Shown here piece after piece: positions 34,667 to 44,428 of a stretch of DNA of 64,000 nt. The DNA comes from Cyanobacteriota bacterium. Its GTDB lineage: Bacteria; Cyanobacteriota; Vampirovibrionia; Vampirovibrionales; Vampirovibrionaceae. The translations under genes and the position numbers were made by a program. The notes below the pieces were generated by a model. It saw only the letters and a list, made by a program, of their open reading frames with translations, did not search any database and was not told the origin of the DNA. The first letter of the stretch is position 1. Every line of letters begins with the position of its first letter. The stretch spans positions 725,933 through 789,932 of the forward strand of contig JAIEMW010000004.1 in assembly GCA_019751815.1 (NCBI GenBank), read 5' to 3'.

Positions 34667-37243
34667 ATGCGAGTTTCCTGGCAGTGGCTTCAACAATTCG
34701 TTAATCTAGAAGGGATTTCTCCAGAAGTTCTCTCTGAAAAGCTGACGGATTCTGGCTTGGAAGTTGAATCCATTACACATCAAGGCCCTCGTTTTCAGGG
34801 GGTGGTTTTGGCGCGTGTTCAGGCCGTCGACCCCCATCCCAATGCGGATAAACTTCGTTTGGTTACCGTCAAACTGGCCGAAAATTCTGAAATACAAGTG
34901 GTCTGTGGTGCTCCCAATGTTCGTATTAATACCTGGATTGCCTTTGCCCCTGTTGGTGCGCAAGTGCTTAGCCGAAAAACCGGTGAGTTGTTTACCTTAG
35001 AACCTGCCGTGATCCGAGGGGTGACCTCACAAGGGATGATTTGCTCTTTAGACGAGTTGGGCTTGGAAACACGCTACCCAAAAACAGAAGACGGGATCTG
35101 GATTCTGGATGAGCTAGAGGGTATTAATTCCTCTGTACTGGGGCATTCTCTGAAAGAGGTATTGGGGCTCGACGGCGATGTGATATTAGAAACCATGCCG
35201 ACGGCCAATCGCGGTGATTTGATGTGCATGGAAGGGATTGCCCGAGAAGTAGCCGCTCTCACTCAGCGAGAACTGTGCATCGCCGAAGATGATTTTTCCG
35301 TCTTACTCAACTTGCCCAACCGCCCCCCGTCATCCGCACCATTTGAGATTCAGCTGCAAGATGAGAGTGTTTGCCCCTTGTACTTGGGGATGTCAGTGAG
35401 TCATATCAAAATTCAGGATTCTCCTGCCTGGCTTCAACAACGGCTTGAAGCGGCCAATGTTCGTTCTATCAACAATGTGGTGGATATCACCAACTATGTG
35501 ATGCTGACTACGGGGCAACCGCTTCATGGCTTTGATGCCAATAGCCTGTTGAAGTTTGGTTCGCGCATCGGTGTTCGCAGGGCTAAAGACGGGGAGAAGA
35601 TGACCACCCTGGACGGGGTGGAAAGACCTCTATCACCCTTAAGTGTATTGATTACTGCGGGGGAAACGCCTGTGGCTTTGGCCGGGGTGATGGGCGGCGA
35701 AACCTCAGAAGTAGAAAATACCACGACAGATCTGTTTTTGGAGTCCGCCTACTTTCCTGCGGCCACTACTCGGCGAAGTGCCAAGAGTGTGGGGATCCGT
35801 ACAGAGGCCTCTGCGCGTTTTGAACGCGGCCTGTATCCCGCTGTGTGCTTACGGTCTTTAGTGTTGGCCAAGCAATTGCTGGAAGAGCTTGCGGGCGCCA
35901 AAGTAGAAGCCCTGATTACTAACCGTCCCTTGTCTGAGCTGATTTCGGAATTAAAGCAACCAGCCGAAAGACAACTCACCCTGCGTCTCTCTCGTCTTGA
36001 GCGAATCCTGGGAGTGTCGATCGATGCGGATGAGGTGAGTCGAGTGCTCACTCCGCTTGGATTTACTTGTTCGGGCGTGCAAAGTGGTACGGGCATGATT
36101 GAAGTACAGGTACCTGTTCATAGACAAAACGATGTGACCCGTGAGATAGACCTGATTGAGGAAGTGATAAGGGTTCTGGGCTTTGACCGTATCCCGTATC
36201 AACTCCCCAGCCAAGCCAGTTTTGCTGTCAAAACGCTACGTCAAACGGTACTGTCTCGTGTGCGGCAATCTTTAACGGCACAAGGCCTGAATGAAGTGTG
36301 GACCAATTCCTTGATTGGCGATGCACTTTTGGACAGAACGGGCTTCGCACTCAATCGGGATCAGCTGGTTTCGGTCAGTAACTCGCATTCGGTGGATCAT
36401 ACGTTTATGCGGCAGAGTCTCTTGCCCACTCTCATTGAAGTGGCCAAGTATAATCAAGGCCAAGGGGTGGACGATTGTTGGATTTTTGAGCTGGGCAAAA
36501 CGTATTTTAAATTGGGCAAGTCCAGCGCAAAGCAAACGGGTGTTTCAGAAAAATTGATGTTATCTGGGTTGCTACTGGGCTCAACACGCTCTGCAGAATG
36601 GCAAACAGAGAGGAAAGCACCCACGCCCCCCGACGCACCGGCAGATTTTTATGAGCTCAAAGGGGTGATTGAGACACTGTTAGCGTCTTTAGGCATATCT
36701 TTATCAGAAATTTCATTCCAAAATTTGACCGAAACGTCCTCACCTGTGTCTTCTGCCTCACATTCCGGTGTCTTTCATCCAGGTCGGGTGGCTCAATGTC
36801 AGTTGAATCAAAAATCTTGGGGTGTCTTTGGTGAACTCCATCCTCGATTGGTGGAAGCACTCAAACTGCGCCACCGTCCTTATCTCTTTGAGTTGGATAT
36901 GGAGTTTTTCTTAAAATATGCCAAACAGAATCAGGCCAAGACACGCGCTGTAAGACTGTCTGGCTACCCCTCTGTCAAGCGGGATATGGCCTTTTGGGTA
37001 AAACAAGGCTGCACCCATCAAGAAATCCTGCAGGTGATTTCACAGTTGAACGACCCGCTCATCCAGCATATTGAGCTATTTGATGAATTTCATGCCAATG
37101 CAAATTCGGATAGCCGGCGAAGCTTGGCTTACCGGGTCTTGCTACAGTCTTTTGAACAAACACTGACCGAGCCAGAGATCGACGCCAGCATGCAACGGCT
37201 TAGAGAGGCCTTAAAAACGAAATTGGCTGTTGAATTTCGCTAA
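34667..37243 (+). CDS. pheT: phenylalanyl-tRNA synthetase beta subunit
   Basis: 858 residues from ATG 34667 (MRVSWQWLQQFVNLEGISPE), with AAAGAAG about 9 bases upstream. Domains in order are an EMAP-like tRNA-binding domain (about 38-150: VVLARVQAVDPHPNADKLRL, VVCGAPNVR), the B3/B4 editing domain with NVVDITNYVMLTTGQPLHGF, the B5 domain (about 405-475), a degenerate class II core with FELGKTYF, and a C-terminal ferredoxin-like anticodon-binding domain (SGYPSVKRDMAFWV). Length is slightly above the usual ~800. Confidence 0.97.
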   Translation: MRVSWQWLQQFVNLEGISPEVLSEKLTDSGLEVESITHQGPRFQGVVLARVQAVDPHPNADKLRLVTVKLAENSEIQVVCGAPNVRINTWIAFAPVGAQVLSRKTGELFTLEPAVIRGVTSQGMICSLDELGLETRYPKTEDGIWILDELEGINSSVLGHSLKEVLGLDGDVILETMPTANRGDLMCMEGIAREVAALTQRELCIAEDDFSVLLNLPNRPPSSAPFEIQLQDESVCPLYLGMSVSHIKIQDSPAWLQQRLEAANVRSINNVVDITNYVMLTTGQPLHGFDANSLLKFGSRIGVRRAKDGEKMTTLDGVERPLSPLSVLITAGETPVALAGVMGGETSEVENTTTDLFLESAYFPAATTRRSAKSVGIRTEASARFERGLYPAVCLRSLVLAKQLLEELAGAKVEALITNRPLSELISELKQPAERQLTLRLSRLERILGVSIDADEVSRVLTPLGFTCSGVQSGTGMIEVQVPVHRQNDVTREIDLIEEVIRVLGFDRIPYQLPSQASFAVKTLRQTVLSRVRQSLTAQGLNEVWTNSLIGDALLDRTGFALNRDQLVSVSNSHSVDHTFMRQSLLPTLIEVAKYNQGQGVDDCWIFELGKTYFKLGKSSAKQTGVSEKLMLSGLLLGSTRSAEWQTERKAPTPPDAPADFYELKGVIETLLASLGISLSEISFQNLTETSSPVSSASHSGVFHPGRVAQCQLNQKSWGVFGELHPRLVEALKLRHRPYLFELDMEFFLKYAKQNQAKTRAVRLSGYPSVKRDMAFWVKQGCTHQEILQVISQLNDPLIQHIELFDEFHANANSDSRRSLAYRVLLQSFEQTLTEPEIDASMQRLREALKTKLAVEFR

Positions 37244-37269
37244 GCCAATGGGTTTGGGCTGAATTCGTC

Positions 37270-37506
37270 TTAATCGCTGACCCGAATGGGCACAGCCTGA
37301 GGGGCCTGAAAGCGAAACGTATCTCTAAGTTCTGGCACAGCAAGATGCTTGATAAAGTGCCGGATACTCCGGAACTCCTGTACTGCTTCTGAGCAGCGTA
37401 GCTGATCCTGTAAAAAGTAGCTTGACCCCCGGTAACGTCGCGAAAGTGTGCTGGGGTGCTCATATAAATGAGGATCCGCTAAATGAGAGTCTTGGGAATT
37501 GCTCAC
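37270..37506 (-). CDS. small hypothetical protein, 78 residues
   Basis: The GTG at 37506 is preceded by AGGAG about 10 bases upstream, a better start than the far upstream ATG at 37569. The protein begins MSNSQDSHLADPHLYEHPST and continues with Arg/Tyr/Phe-rich helical-looking sequence (AVQEFRSIRHFIKHLAVPEL). It is convergent with pheT and occupies most of the otherwise empty 450-bp gap before tgt. No family recognised. Confidence 0.5.
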   Translation of the reverse strand: MSNSQDSHLADPHLYEHPSTLSRRYRGSSYFLQDQLRCSEAVQEFRSIRHFIKHLAVPELRDTFRFQAPQAVPIRVSD

Positions 37507-37626
37507 TACTTGCTCACTCCTATTGTCATTAAAATTTTTTGCGCATAAATTTTGTGCATGAAAAACCATGCGTACCCAACTAATTGGATCAACGGTTTTT
37601 GTGAGGGAGTTGGTGCTAGTTTGTAA

Positions 37627-38874
<1,248 letters not shown>

Positions 38875-38915
38875 TAATAGGTTTCAACGACAAAGCAGCA
38901 TTTAGGACCAAGGGC

Positions 38916-39179
38916 ATGAACCCAGATACGGATCGAGACGAGCGCCGCCAGCAGGAAGTCGATCGTCGAACCAAAGAGCGTCAAGGAAAGTACGACCGCC
39001 GTAAGAACCGCTGTGTGCATTGTCGCTTTTTTGAGATGGATGCCGATTTCGCCGACGGTCCTGTGGGAGATTCTGTCGGGTTTTGCCATCAGCACGAGCG
39101 GCCCATGGCGGCCTACGCCTTTGTCTGTATCCTGTTTGAGGATACCCGGACTGGTGGAAATGCTGACGGTGAGAATTAA
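38916..39179 (+). CDS. small Cys-cluster protein, putative metal-binding
   Basis: 87 residues. The first ~33 are extremely charged (Arg/Asp/Glu/Lys). A compact module follows with CVHCRFFEMD, then GFCHQHE and a final Cys in YAFVCILFED. The pattern C-x2-C, C-x-x-H, C could bind zinc or an iron-sulfur cluster. The gene begins 41 bases after tgt on the same strand and may share its transcript. I recognise no named family. Confidence 0.6.
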   Translation: MNPDTDRDERRQQEVDRRTKERQGKYDRRKNRCVHCRFFEMDADFADGPVGDSVGFCHQHERPMAAYAFVCILFEDTRTGGNADGEN

Positions 39180-39220
39180 GTGTATGTTTAATCGTTTGTT
39201 TTGATGAAAGAGACCTCATT

Positions 39221-40405
39221 GTGACCACTCCTGTGTATATTGTCAGTGCGACCCGAACCCCCATTGCGGCATTTCTGGGCACGTTTAGTGATTTAAGTGC
39301 AGCAGAACTCGGTGCTGTAGCGATCCAGGCGGCCCTTGAACGAGCCGGCTTTCCTGCGGAAAAGCTGGATGAAGTGCTGATGGGCAATGTGATCTCAGCG
39401 GGGCAAGGCCAAGCCCCGGCCCGACAAGCAATGATCAAGGCGGGTATTCCGGTTTCTGTGGGCGCTACCACGATCAATAAAGTCTGTGGCTCTGGTCTCA
39501 AGGCAATTACGCTTGCAGCCACCACAATTCAGGCAGGACTCGCGAACACGTTTATTGCCGGGGGGATGGAGTCGATGAGCCAAGTCCCTTACTATGTTCA
39601 GCGGGCCAGAATGGGTTTCCGTATGGGACACCAGCAACTGATAGACGGCATGATTCATGACGGACTCTGGGATCCCTATAACAACTTCCATATGGGATCT
39701 GCCGGTGAACTATGCGCAAGTAAGTATCATTTTAGTCGCGAAGCCCAAGATGAATATGCTGCAACCAGTTATCGACGTGCGATTGCTGCGATTGAATCCG
39801 GTGCTTTTAAGGCAGAAATTGCTCCTGTGAGTGTGCCGCAAGGGAAGAAACCACCCATTGAGCTGAGCCAAGATGAGCAGCCCTATAAAGACAATATCGA
39901 TAAACTCCCTAGTCTGAGAGCGGCTTTTCAAAAGGAAAACGGCACGATTACCGCCGGAAATGCTTCTTCCATTAATGATGGAGCCGCCGCCCTTCTGGTG
40001 GTTTCAGAAGCCGCACTGAAAACCTATCAACTCCAACCGATTGCCAAAATACATGGCTTTGCAACCCATAGCCAAGAACCCGAGTGGTTTACCACAGCCC
40101 CTGTGGGTGCCATCCAAAAACTGTGTCAGCAACAAGGCATAACCCCTGCTGATATCGACCTGTTTGAAATTAACGAAGCCTTCTCAGTGGTTGCGATGGC
40201 GGCAATGCAGGAACTCAATATCCCGCATGAAAAGCTGAACGTCAATGGTGGTGCGGTTGCTTTGGGTCACCCTATTGGTGCTAGCGGTGCCCGTATTGTG
40301 GTCACGCTGATTCATGCCCTCAGAGCCGCAGGCAAAACCCGTGGCATCGTGGGCATCTGCAACGGCGGGGGAGAAGCGGTTGCAATGTTGGTGGAAACGG
40401 TTTAA
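39221..40405 (+). CDS. acetyl-CoA acetyltransferase (thiolase II)
   Basis: 394 residues beginning with GTG 39221. Thiolase signatures are INKVCGSGLKAITLAATTIQ (nucleophilic Cys near residue 88), GGMESMSQVPYYV, the NVNGGAVALGHPIGASGAR signature with the catalytic His, and GICNGGGEAVAM with the second catalytic Cys. The sequence is typical of biosynthetic acetoacetyl-CoA thiolases (AtoB/PhaA/ThlA). It is followed after 25 bases by 3-hydroxybutyryl-CoA dehydrogenase, the next enzyme in C4 chain formation. Confidence 0.95.
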   Translation: MTTPVYIVSATRTPIAAFLGTFSDLSAAELGAVAIQAALERAGFPAEKLDEVLMGNVISAGQGQAPARQAMIKAGIPVSVGATTINKVCGSGLKAITLAATTIQAGLANTFIAGGMESMSQVPYYVQRARMGFRMGHQQLIDGMIHDGLWDPYNNFHMGSAGELCASKYHFSREAQDEYAATSYRRAIAAIESGAFKAEIAPVSVPQGKKPPIELSQDEQPYKDNIDKLPSLRAAFQKENGTITAGNASSINDGAAALLVVSEAALKTYQLQPIAKIHGFATHSQEPEWFTTAPVGAIQKLCQQQGITPADIDLFEINEAFSVVAMAAMQELNIPHEKLNVNGGAVALGHPIGASGARIVVTLIHALRAAGKTRGIVGICNGGGEAVAMLVETV

Positions 40406-40430
40406 ACCGCAAATGAAAAAGGAAAATACT

Positions 40431-41345
40431 ATGGGTGCGTCACACACGCTTGAAAATAATACGGAAAAAGAGGCTGGGAAAGTGTTGGCCCCGTCGATTA
40501 AAACCATTGCCGTGATTGGTGCTGGCCAAATGGGCCATGGGATTGCCCAAGTGCTAGCCTATCAGGCCGCTCGCTCTGTGATTGTCCAGGATGTGAATCA
40601 GGAAGCCTTGGGTAAAGCGGCCAAAGGGATTGAGGCCAGCCTGAGTAAATTTGTGAGTAAGGACTTACTCACAGAAGTAGAGAAGACAGCAGTTTTATCC
40701 CGCATCTGTTTTGAGCCCAATTTGGCCTCACTCCCGCCCGTTGATTTAGTGGTGGAAGCCATTGTTGAGAATGAAACGGTCAAAAAATCGCTGTTTCAGA
40801 GTCTAGATGCTCAGATGCCACCCCATACCATTCTGGCCAGTAATACCTCCAGTATTTCTATCACCCGACTGGCTGCCGCCACCAAGCGGCCAGAACAGGT
40901 GGTTGGGATGCATTTTATGAATCCTGTCCCGTTAATGAAACTGGTGGAGCTGATTCGGGGAGCTCAAACCAGCGATACGACCTATGCCACGGTTCAACAG
41001 TTGGCAACGGCGGCGGGAAAAACCACGGTGGTCAGCCGTGATTTTCCCGGATTTATCTCCAACCGAGTGCTGATGCCGCTTTTGAACGAGGCTATCTTTG
41101 CGCTCTATGAAGGGGTGGCCTCGGCTGAAGACATTGATACCGTGATGAAATTGGGGATGAATCACCCAATGGGGCCGCTGACATTGGCTGATTTTATTGG
41201 CCTAGACACGGTTTTGGCTATCATGAATGTCCTGTATGAGGGCTTTGCTGACCCTCGCTTTCGCCCCTGTCCGCTGCTGAAACAATATGTGGATGCGGGT
41301 TATCTCGGTAAAAAATCAGGACGCGGCTTTTTCGTCTATGGCTAA
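40431..41345 (+). CDS. 3-hydroxybutyryl-CoA dehydrogenase
   Basis: 304 residues from ATG 40431, preceded by AAGGA at 8 bases. It has an N-terminal NAD fold (TIAVIGAGQMGHGIAQVLAY), the catalytic region with ILASNTSSISITRLAA and the active-site His of VVGMHFMNPVPLMKLVELI. PGFISNRVLMPLLNEAIFAL and the C-terminal domain GMNHPMGPLTLADFIGLDTV follow. It reduces acetoacetyl-CoA or oxidises hydroxybutyryl-CoA. Its last eight bases overlap the ATG of the nuclease gene. Confidence 0.95.
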   Translation: MGASHTLENNTEKEAGKVLAPSIKTIAVIGAGQMGHGIAQVLAYQAARSVIVQDVNQEALGKAAKGIEASLSKFVSKDLLTEVEKTAVLSRICFEPNLASLPPVDLVVEAIVENETVKKSLFQSLDAQMPPHTILASNTSSISITRLAAATKRPEQVVGMHFMNPVPLMKLVELIRGAQTSDTTYATVQQLATAAGKTTVVSRDFPGFISNRVLMPLLNEAIFALYEGVASAEDIDTVMKLGMNHPMGPLTLADFIGLDTVLAIMNVLYEGFADPRFRPCPLLKQYVDAGYLGKKSGRGFFVYG

Positions 41346-41913
41346 AGCCCTGATACTGCTTAGCTGGTTACTGCTGTGCTGGGCGGGGTTTCTGTTATCT
41401 CCGGGTTTTAGCCACCCCCCCGAAGAAAATAAGACACATACCGTTGAACTATCCTCTTGTCTTGCTTTTCAGGTATTTGACGGCGATACATTTGAGTGTG
41501 ATCTTAATCATGACGGAAAAATTCAGTCCCCCGAGGAGCACATTCGACTGCTGGGCCTCAATGCCCCGGAAATGCATTTTTCGGCCAAGCTGAAGCGGGC
41601 GGCCGGAAAAGAAGTGCCTGATTGGGCCTTCACCGAAGATGAATCTGGGGCAAAGGATGCATTGGACTTTCTGAAGTCTCAGGTGCTGCACAAAACTGTT
41701 TACTTGCAGTGGGATAAGCAGCGATTAGACCGTTACGGACGTTCCTTGGCCTTTGTCTATTTGACGCCTTCTGGGGAAGCGCCTTCCCTCAATCTGCAAC
41801 TGGTTCAAGCGGGGCTCGCTCGACCCTTATTTTTTCCGCCCAATTTTTTGTTTCAAGATGACATTGAGTCGGCCTATTTAAAGGCACTTCAAAGACCCGT
41901 TTCCCATAATTGA
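41338..41913 (+). CDS. secreted thermonuclease-like protein with embedded EF-hand loop
   Basis: 191 residues from ATG 41338, which overlaps the end of the preceding gene (ATGGCTAA). A signal peptide covers about 1-25. The SNase fold shows QVFDGDTF (Asp48, Asp50), IRLLGLNAPE (Arg70, Asn75, Glu78) and DRYGRSLAFVY (Arg135), matching staphylococcal nuclease Asp19/21, Arg35, Asp40, Glu43 and Arg87, except that Asp40 is Asn here. Between the first strands lies DLNHDGKIQSPE (55-66), a full EF-hand consensus loop not found in ordinary SNases. It is probably a calcium-dependent extracytoplasmic nuclease. It overlaps the convergent GNAT gene by 25 bases. Confidence 0.85.
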   Translation: MAKALILLSWLLLCWAGFLLSPGFSHPPEENKTHTVELSSCLAFQVFDGDTFECDLNHDGKIQSPEEHIRLLGLNAPEMHFSAKLKRAAGKEVPDWAFTEDESGAKDALDFLKSQVLHKTVYLQWDKQRLDRYGRSLAFVYLTPSGEAPSLNLQLVQAGLARPLFFPPNFLFQDDIESAYLKALQRPVSHN

Positions 41914-42377
41914 TAATGGCTTTTTTTAAAGCCCATCTGCTGGTAGACGGCTTGTGCCGCTATATTTTCTTTTTCAACATAGAGTCTAAGCCAAGCAAAT
42001 CCGTGTTGACGGGCATGGCCTTTCAGTTGTTTAAGTAATTCCCTCCAGATACCCCGGCCTCGGTACTGCGGCCAGACGTACACACTTTGAATCCAGCCGT
42101 ACCAGGTATTGTGCCAATCACTCCATTCCTGAGTCAGGAGGCACATACCGGTAATTTGACCGGTAATTTCAACTTCTTCTTCATCGACATTGACGGCAAC
42201 CCAGTAACGCCCGTGTGCAGGATGTTCTGCGTGGTCGTTGAGCACCCGGGTAATCCCTGCCAGCACTTGTTCATGGTTCAGTTCTCGCTGTTCTGTCTCC
42301 AGTGCCATTGCAAGCGCTCCTGCGAGCAATGCATCACGGTCTGCATAGACGGCAGGACGGACACGGAAGCGGCTCAT
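41889..42377 (-). CDS. GNAT-family N-acetyltransferase
   Basis: 162 residues with the acetyl-CoA-binding motif A, IQSVYVWPQYRGRGIWREL (RxxGxG), followed by LRLYVEKENIAAQAVYQQMG, the typical motif B with LYVexxNxxAxxxYxxxGF. The protein it modifies is unknown. The ATG overlaps the maf stop as ATGA, so it is the third gene of a tightly coupled rarA-maf-GNAT operon. Its 3' end overlaps the nuclease gene on the other strand. Confidence 0.9.
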   Translation of the reverse strand: MSRFRVRPAVYADRDALLAGALAMALETEQRELNHEQVLAGITRVLNDHAEHPAHGRYWVAVNVDEEEVEITGQITGMCLLTQEWSDWHNTWYGWIQSVYVWPQYRGRGIWRELLKQLKGHARQHGFAWLRLYVEKENIAAQAVYQQMGFKKSHYQLWETGL

Positions 42378-43003
42378 AATAGCGAGAGATCCCAGTGAGC
42401 AAGTAAGCTGTTGAGCAAAGAGAGAGGTAGACCCACGACATTGAAGTAGCAGCCTGAAATGCCACTGATGAGTAAGCTGCCTTTCCCCTGTATGGCATAG
42501 GCGCCCGCCTTGTCCATTGGCTCTTGGGTCTCTATATACTGGTTTATCTCCCTCTCTGTGAGGGCAACCATCGTCACAGCGGAAATACCCACAGCCGAGT
42601 GAACGGTGTTTTGGTGTATCACGCAGACCCCAGTGGCCACCTGGTGTGTGTTGCCTTGAAGCCTGTTCAGCATCGCAAAGGCGTCAGCTGTTGATGAGGG
42701 CTTGGATAGGGTTTTGCCGTTTATTTCCACCAAAGTATCTGCTGCAATCACCACAGGAGATACCGTGTGTGCCTCAGGTTGTAATTGTTGCCATACAGCG
42801 TGTGCTTTGTTGACGGCCAGTTGTTCCACAATTTCACTGGCAGTGATGTTGGGCTGTTCTGCCCGGGCAGTTTCCTCAATGGCGGCTTCGTCTACATTGG
42901 GAATCACCACTTCAAATTCCAGCCCCAGACTGTTCAAAAGTTCTCGGCGTCTGGGAGAGCCTGAGGCCAGAACCCAGTGTATATCCTGAGCATTATCAGA
43001 CAT
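42374..43003 (-). CDS. maf: Maf-like nucleoside triphosphate pyrophosphatase
   Basis: House-cleaning pyrophosphatase acting on non-canonical or pyrimidine NTPs. 209 residues from ATG 43003, which lies within the last bases of rarA (8-base overlap). Motifs are VLASGSPRRRELLNSLGLEF, VDEAAIEE, VIAADTLVEINGKTLSKP, TGVCVIHQNT and DKAGAYAIQGKGSLLISGI. The pattern is complete. Which nucleotide it prefers (dTTP/UTP or m7GTP type) is not decided here. Confidence 0.94.
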   Translation of the reverse strand: MSDNAQDIHWVLASGSPRRRELLNSLGLEFEVVIPNVDEAAIEETARAEQPNITASEIVEQLAVNKAHAVWQQLQPEAHTVSPVVIAADTLVEINGKTLSKPSSTADAFAMLNRLQGNTHQVATGVCVIHQNTVHSAVGISAVTMVALTEREINQYIETQEPMDKAGAYAIQGKGSLLISGISGCYFNVVGLPLSLLNSLLAHWDLSLL

Positions 43004-44255
43004 CAGCTTCCTCAAAGTAACGTGTGCCGGTGAGTTCAACAGGCAGAAAGTTCTGGACTGCTTCGGGACGATGATGCGTGTAGATATAGCCTTCCCCATG
43101 ACCATAGGCTTTGGCACCTTCGTAGTGGCTGTCTCTTAAATGGATGGGCACCGGAAAACTTTTGCCGTGCTGGGTGATATCGGCCAAGGCCTTATCAATG
43201 GCAATAATACTGTTATTCGACTTGGGCGCTTTGGCGACGTAAAGTGTGGCCTCAGCCAAGGGAATCCGAGCTTCAGGCATGCCCAGACGTTCCACTGCCG
43301 AAAAAGTGGCTTCTGCTATTACAAGCGCCATTGGGTCAGCCAGCCCCACATCTTCACTGGCTGTCACCAGTAATCGTCGGGCAATAAAGCGAGGATCTTC
43401 CCCTCCAGAGAGCATTTTTGCCAGCCAATAAATGGCCGCATCAGGGTCAGAGCCTCTCAGGCTTTTTTGGTAGGCAGAGGCGTGATCGTAATGCGCATCG
43501 CCATCTCGGTCATAGCTCAAGCGGTTCTGTTGCGCGAGCTGCTCAAGGAAACCAACCTCTAAAATGTTGCTTGGGGCACATTTACTGGCTGTTTCTAGTA
43601 AATTCAACGCGCTTCGCCCGTCTCCATTAGCGTAACGAACCAGAAAAGCCAGAGCCTCAGGGGTCACCTCCAAGGGGCGCTGGGTTTTTTGAATGTGCTG
43701 CACACCCCGTTCCAGCAGGCCTTGGATCTGTTCAGTATTGAGCGCCTCAAACCGCACCAGTAAGAGCCGAGACAGGAGCGCGGGAATCACTTGAAAAGAA
43801 GGATTCTCTGTCGTTGCCCCAATCAGCGTGATGCTGCCTTTCTCTACCCACGGTAGGATGGCATCTTGCTGGGTCTTGCTATAGCGGTGAATCTCGTCTA
43901 TAAACACCACGGTGGGTTTTCCCGTGAATGATAAATTTTCTTCAGCCTGCTGCACTGCTTCTCGCAGCTCTTTAATGCCAGAGTTAACCGCTGAGAGCTC
44001 AATGAAGCCTGCATCGGCTTGTCCTGCAATAATTCTGGCCAGTGTGGTCTTGCCCACTCCGGGAGGGCCCCAAAAGATCAGAGAGGTGGTCTGCTTTGAG
44101 GCTAACAGGTGTCGTAGGGGTTTGCCTTGGCCTACCACATTGAGTTGACCGAGAAAATCATCCAGGGTTTTAGGACGAAGGGTCTCGGCCAGTGGCGTCA
44201 CTCGATTCTGAGTCGCCAGCATTGAAAGCAAGGGCTGATCTGCGGGTGGTTTCAT
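42996..44255 (-). CDS. rarA: replication-associated recombination protein A (AAA+ ATPase)
   Basis: Clamp-loader-like AAA+ protein (MgsA/WRNIP1 family) acting at stalled forks. 419 residues from ATG 44255; an in-frame GTG at 44318 would add 21. It has PLAETLRPKTLDDFLGQLNV at the N-terminus, Walker A IFWGPPGVGKTTLARI, Walker B VVFIDEIHRYSKTQQDAIL, sensor 1 ITLIGATTENPSF and the RarA-specific tetramerisation part with MLSGGEDPRFIARRLL. The sequence KAYGHGEGYIYTHH near the C-terminus is also typical. First gene of the rarA-maf-GNAT operon. Confidence 0.95.
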   Translation of the reverse strand: MKPPADQPLLSMLATQNRVTPLAETLRPKTLDDFLGQLNVVGQGKPLRHLLASKQTTSLIFWGPPGVGKTTLARIIAGQADAGFIELSAVNSGIKELREAVQQAEENLSFTGKPTVVFIDEIHRYSKTQQDAILPWVEKGSITLIGATTENPSFQVIPALLSRLLLVRFEALNTEQIQGLLERGVQHIQKTQRPLEVTPEALAFLVRYANGDGRSALNLLETASKCAPSNILEVGFLEQLAQQNRLSYDRDGDAHYDHASAYQKSLRGSDPDAAIYWLAKMLSGGEDPRFIARRLLVTASEDVGLADPMALVIAEATFSAVERLGMPEARIPLAEATLYVAKAPKSNNSIIAIDKALADITQHGKSFPVPIHLRDSHYEGAKAYGHGEGYIYTHHRPEAVQNFLPVELTGTRYFEEADV

Positions 44256-44428
44256 CAGAGTGATATTCTGACCTGAACGCACTGGCTTTGTAAACAATTC
44301 CTTGCCGAAGCTTGCCACGGGCCGATGGGTTGTGAATTTCGCGTTACAATAAAGCTAGGCCTTCTGGGCGCTGTTTGACCGAGAGTGACTGCAGAGAGGG
44401 GCGTGTAAATCGCCTTGTGACCCCCTTC

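Noticed and set aside
38902-39525. Minus-strand open frame of 207 codons opposite the Cys-cluster gene and thiolase start
   Set aside because: It spans two plus-strand genes and changes composition midway, as expected of an antisense shadow.
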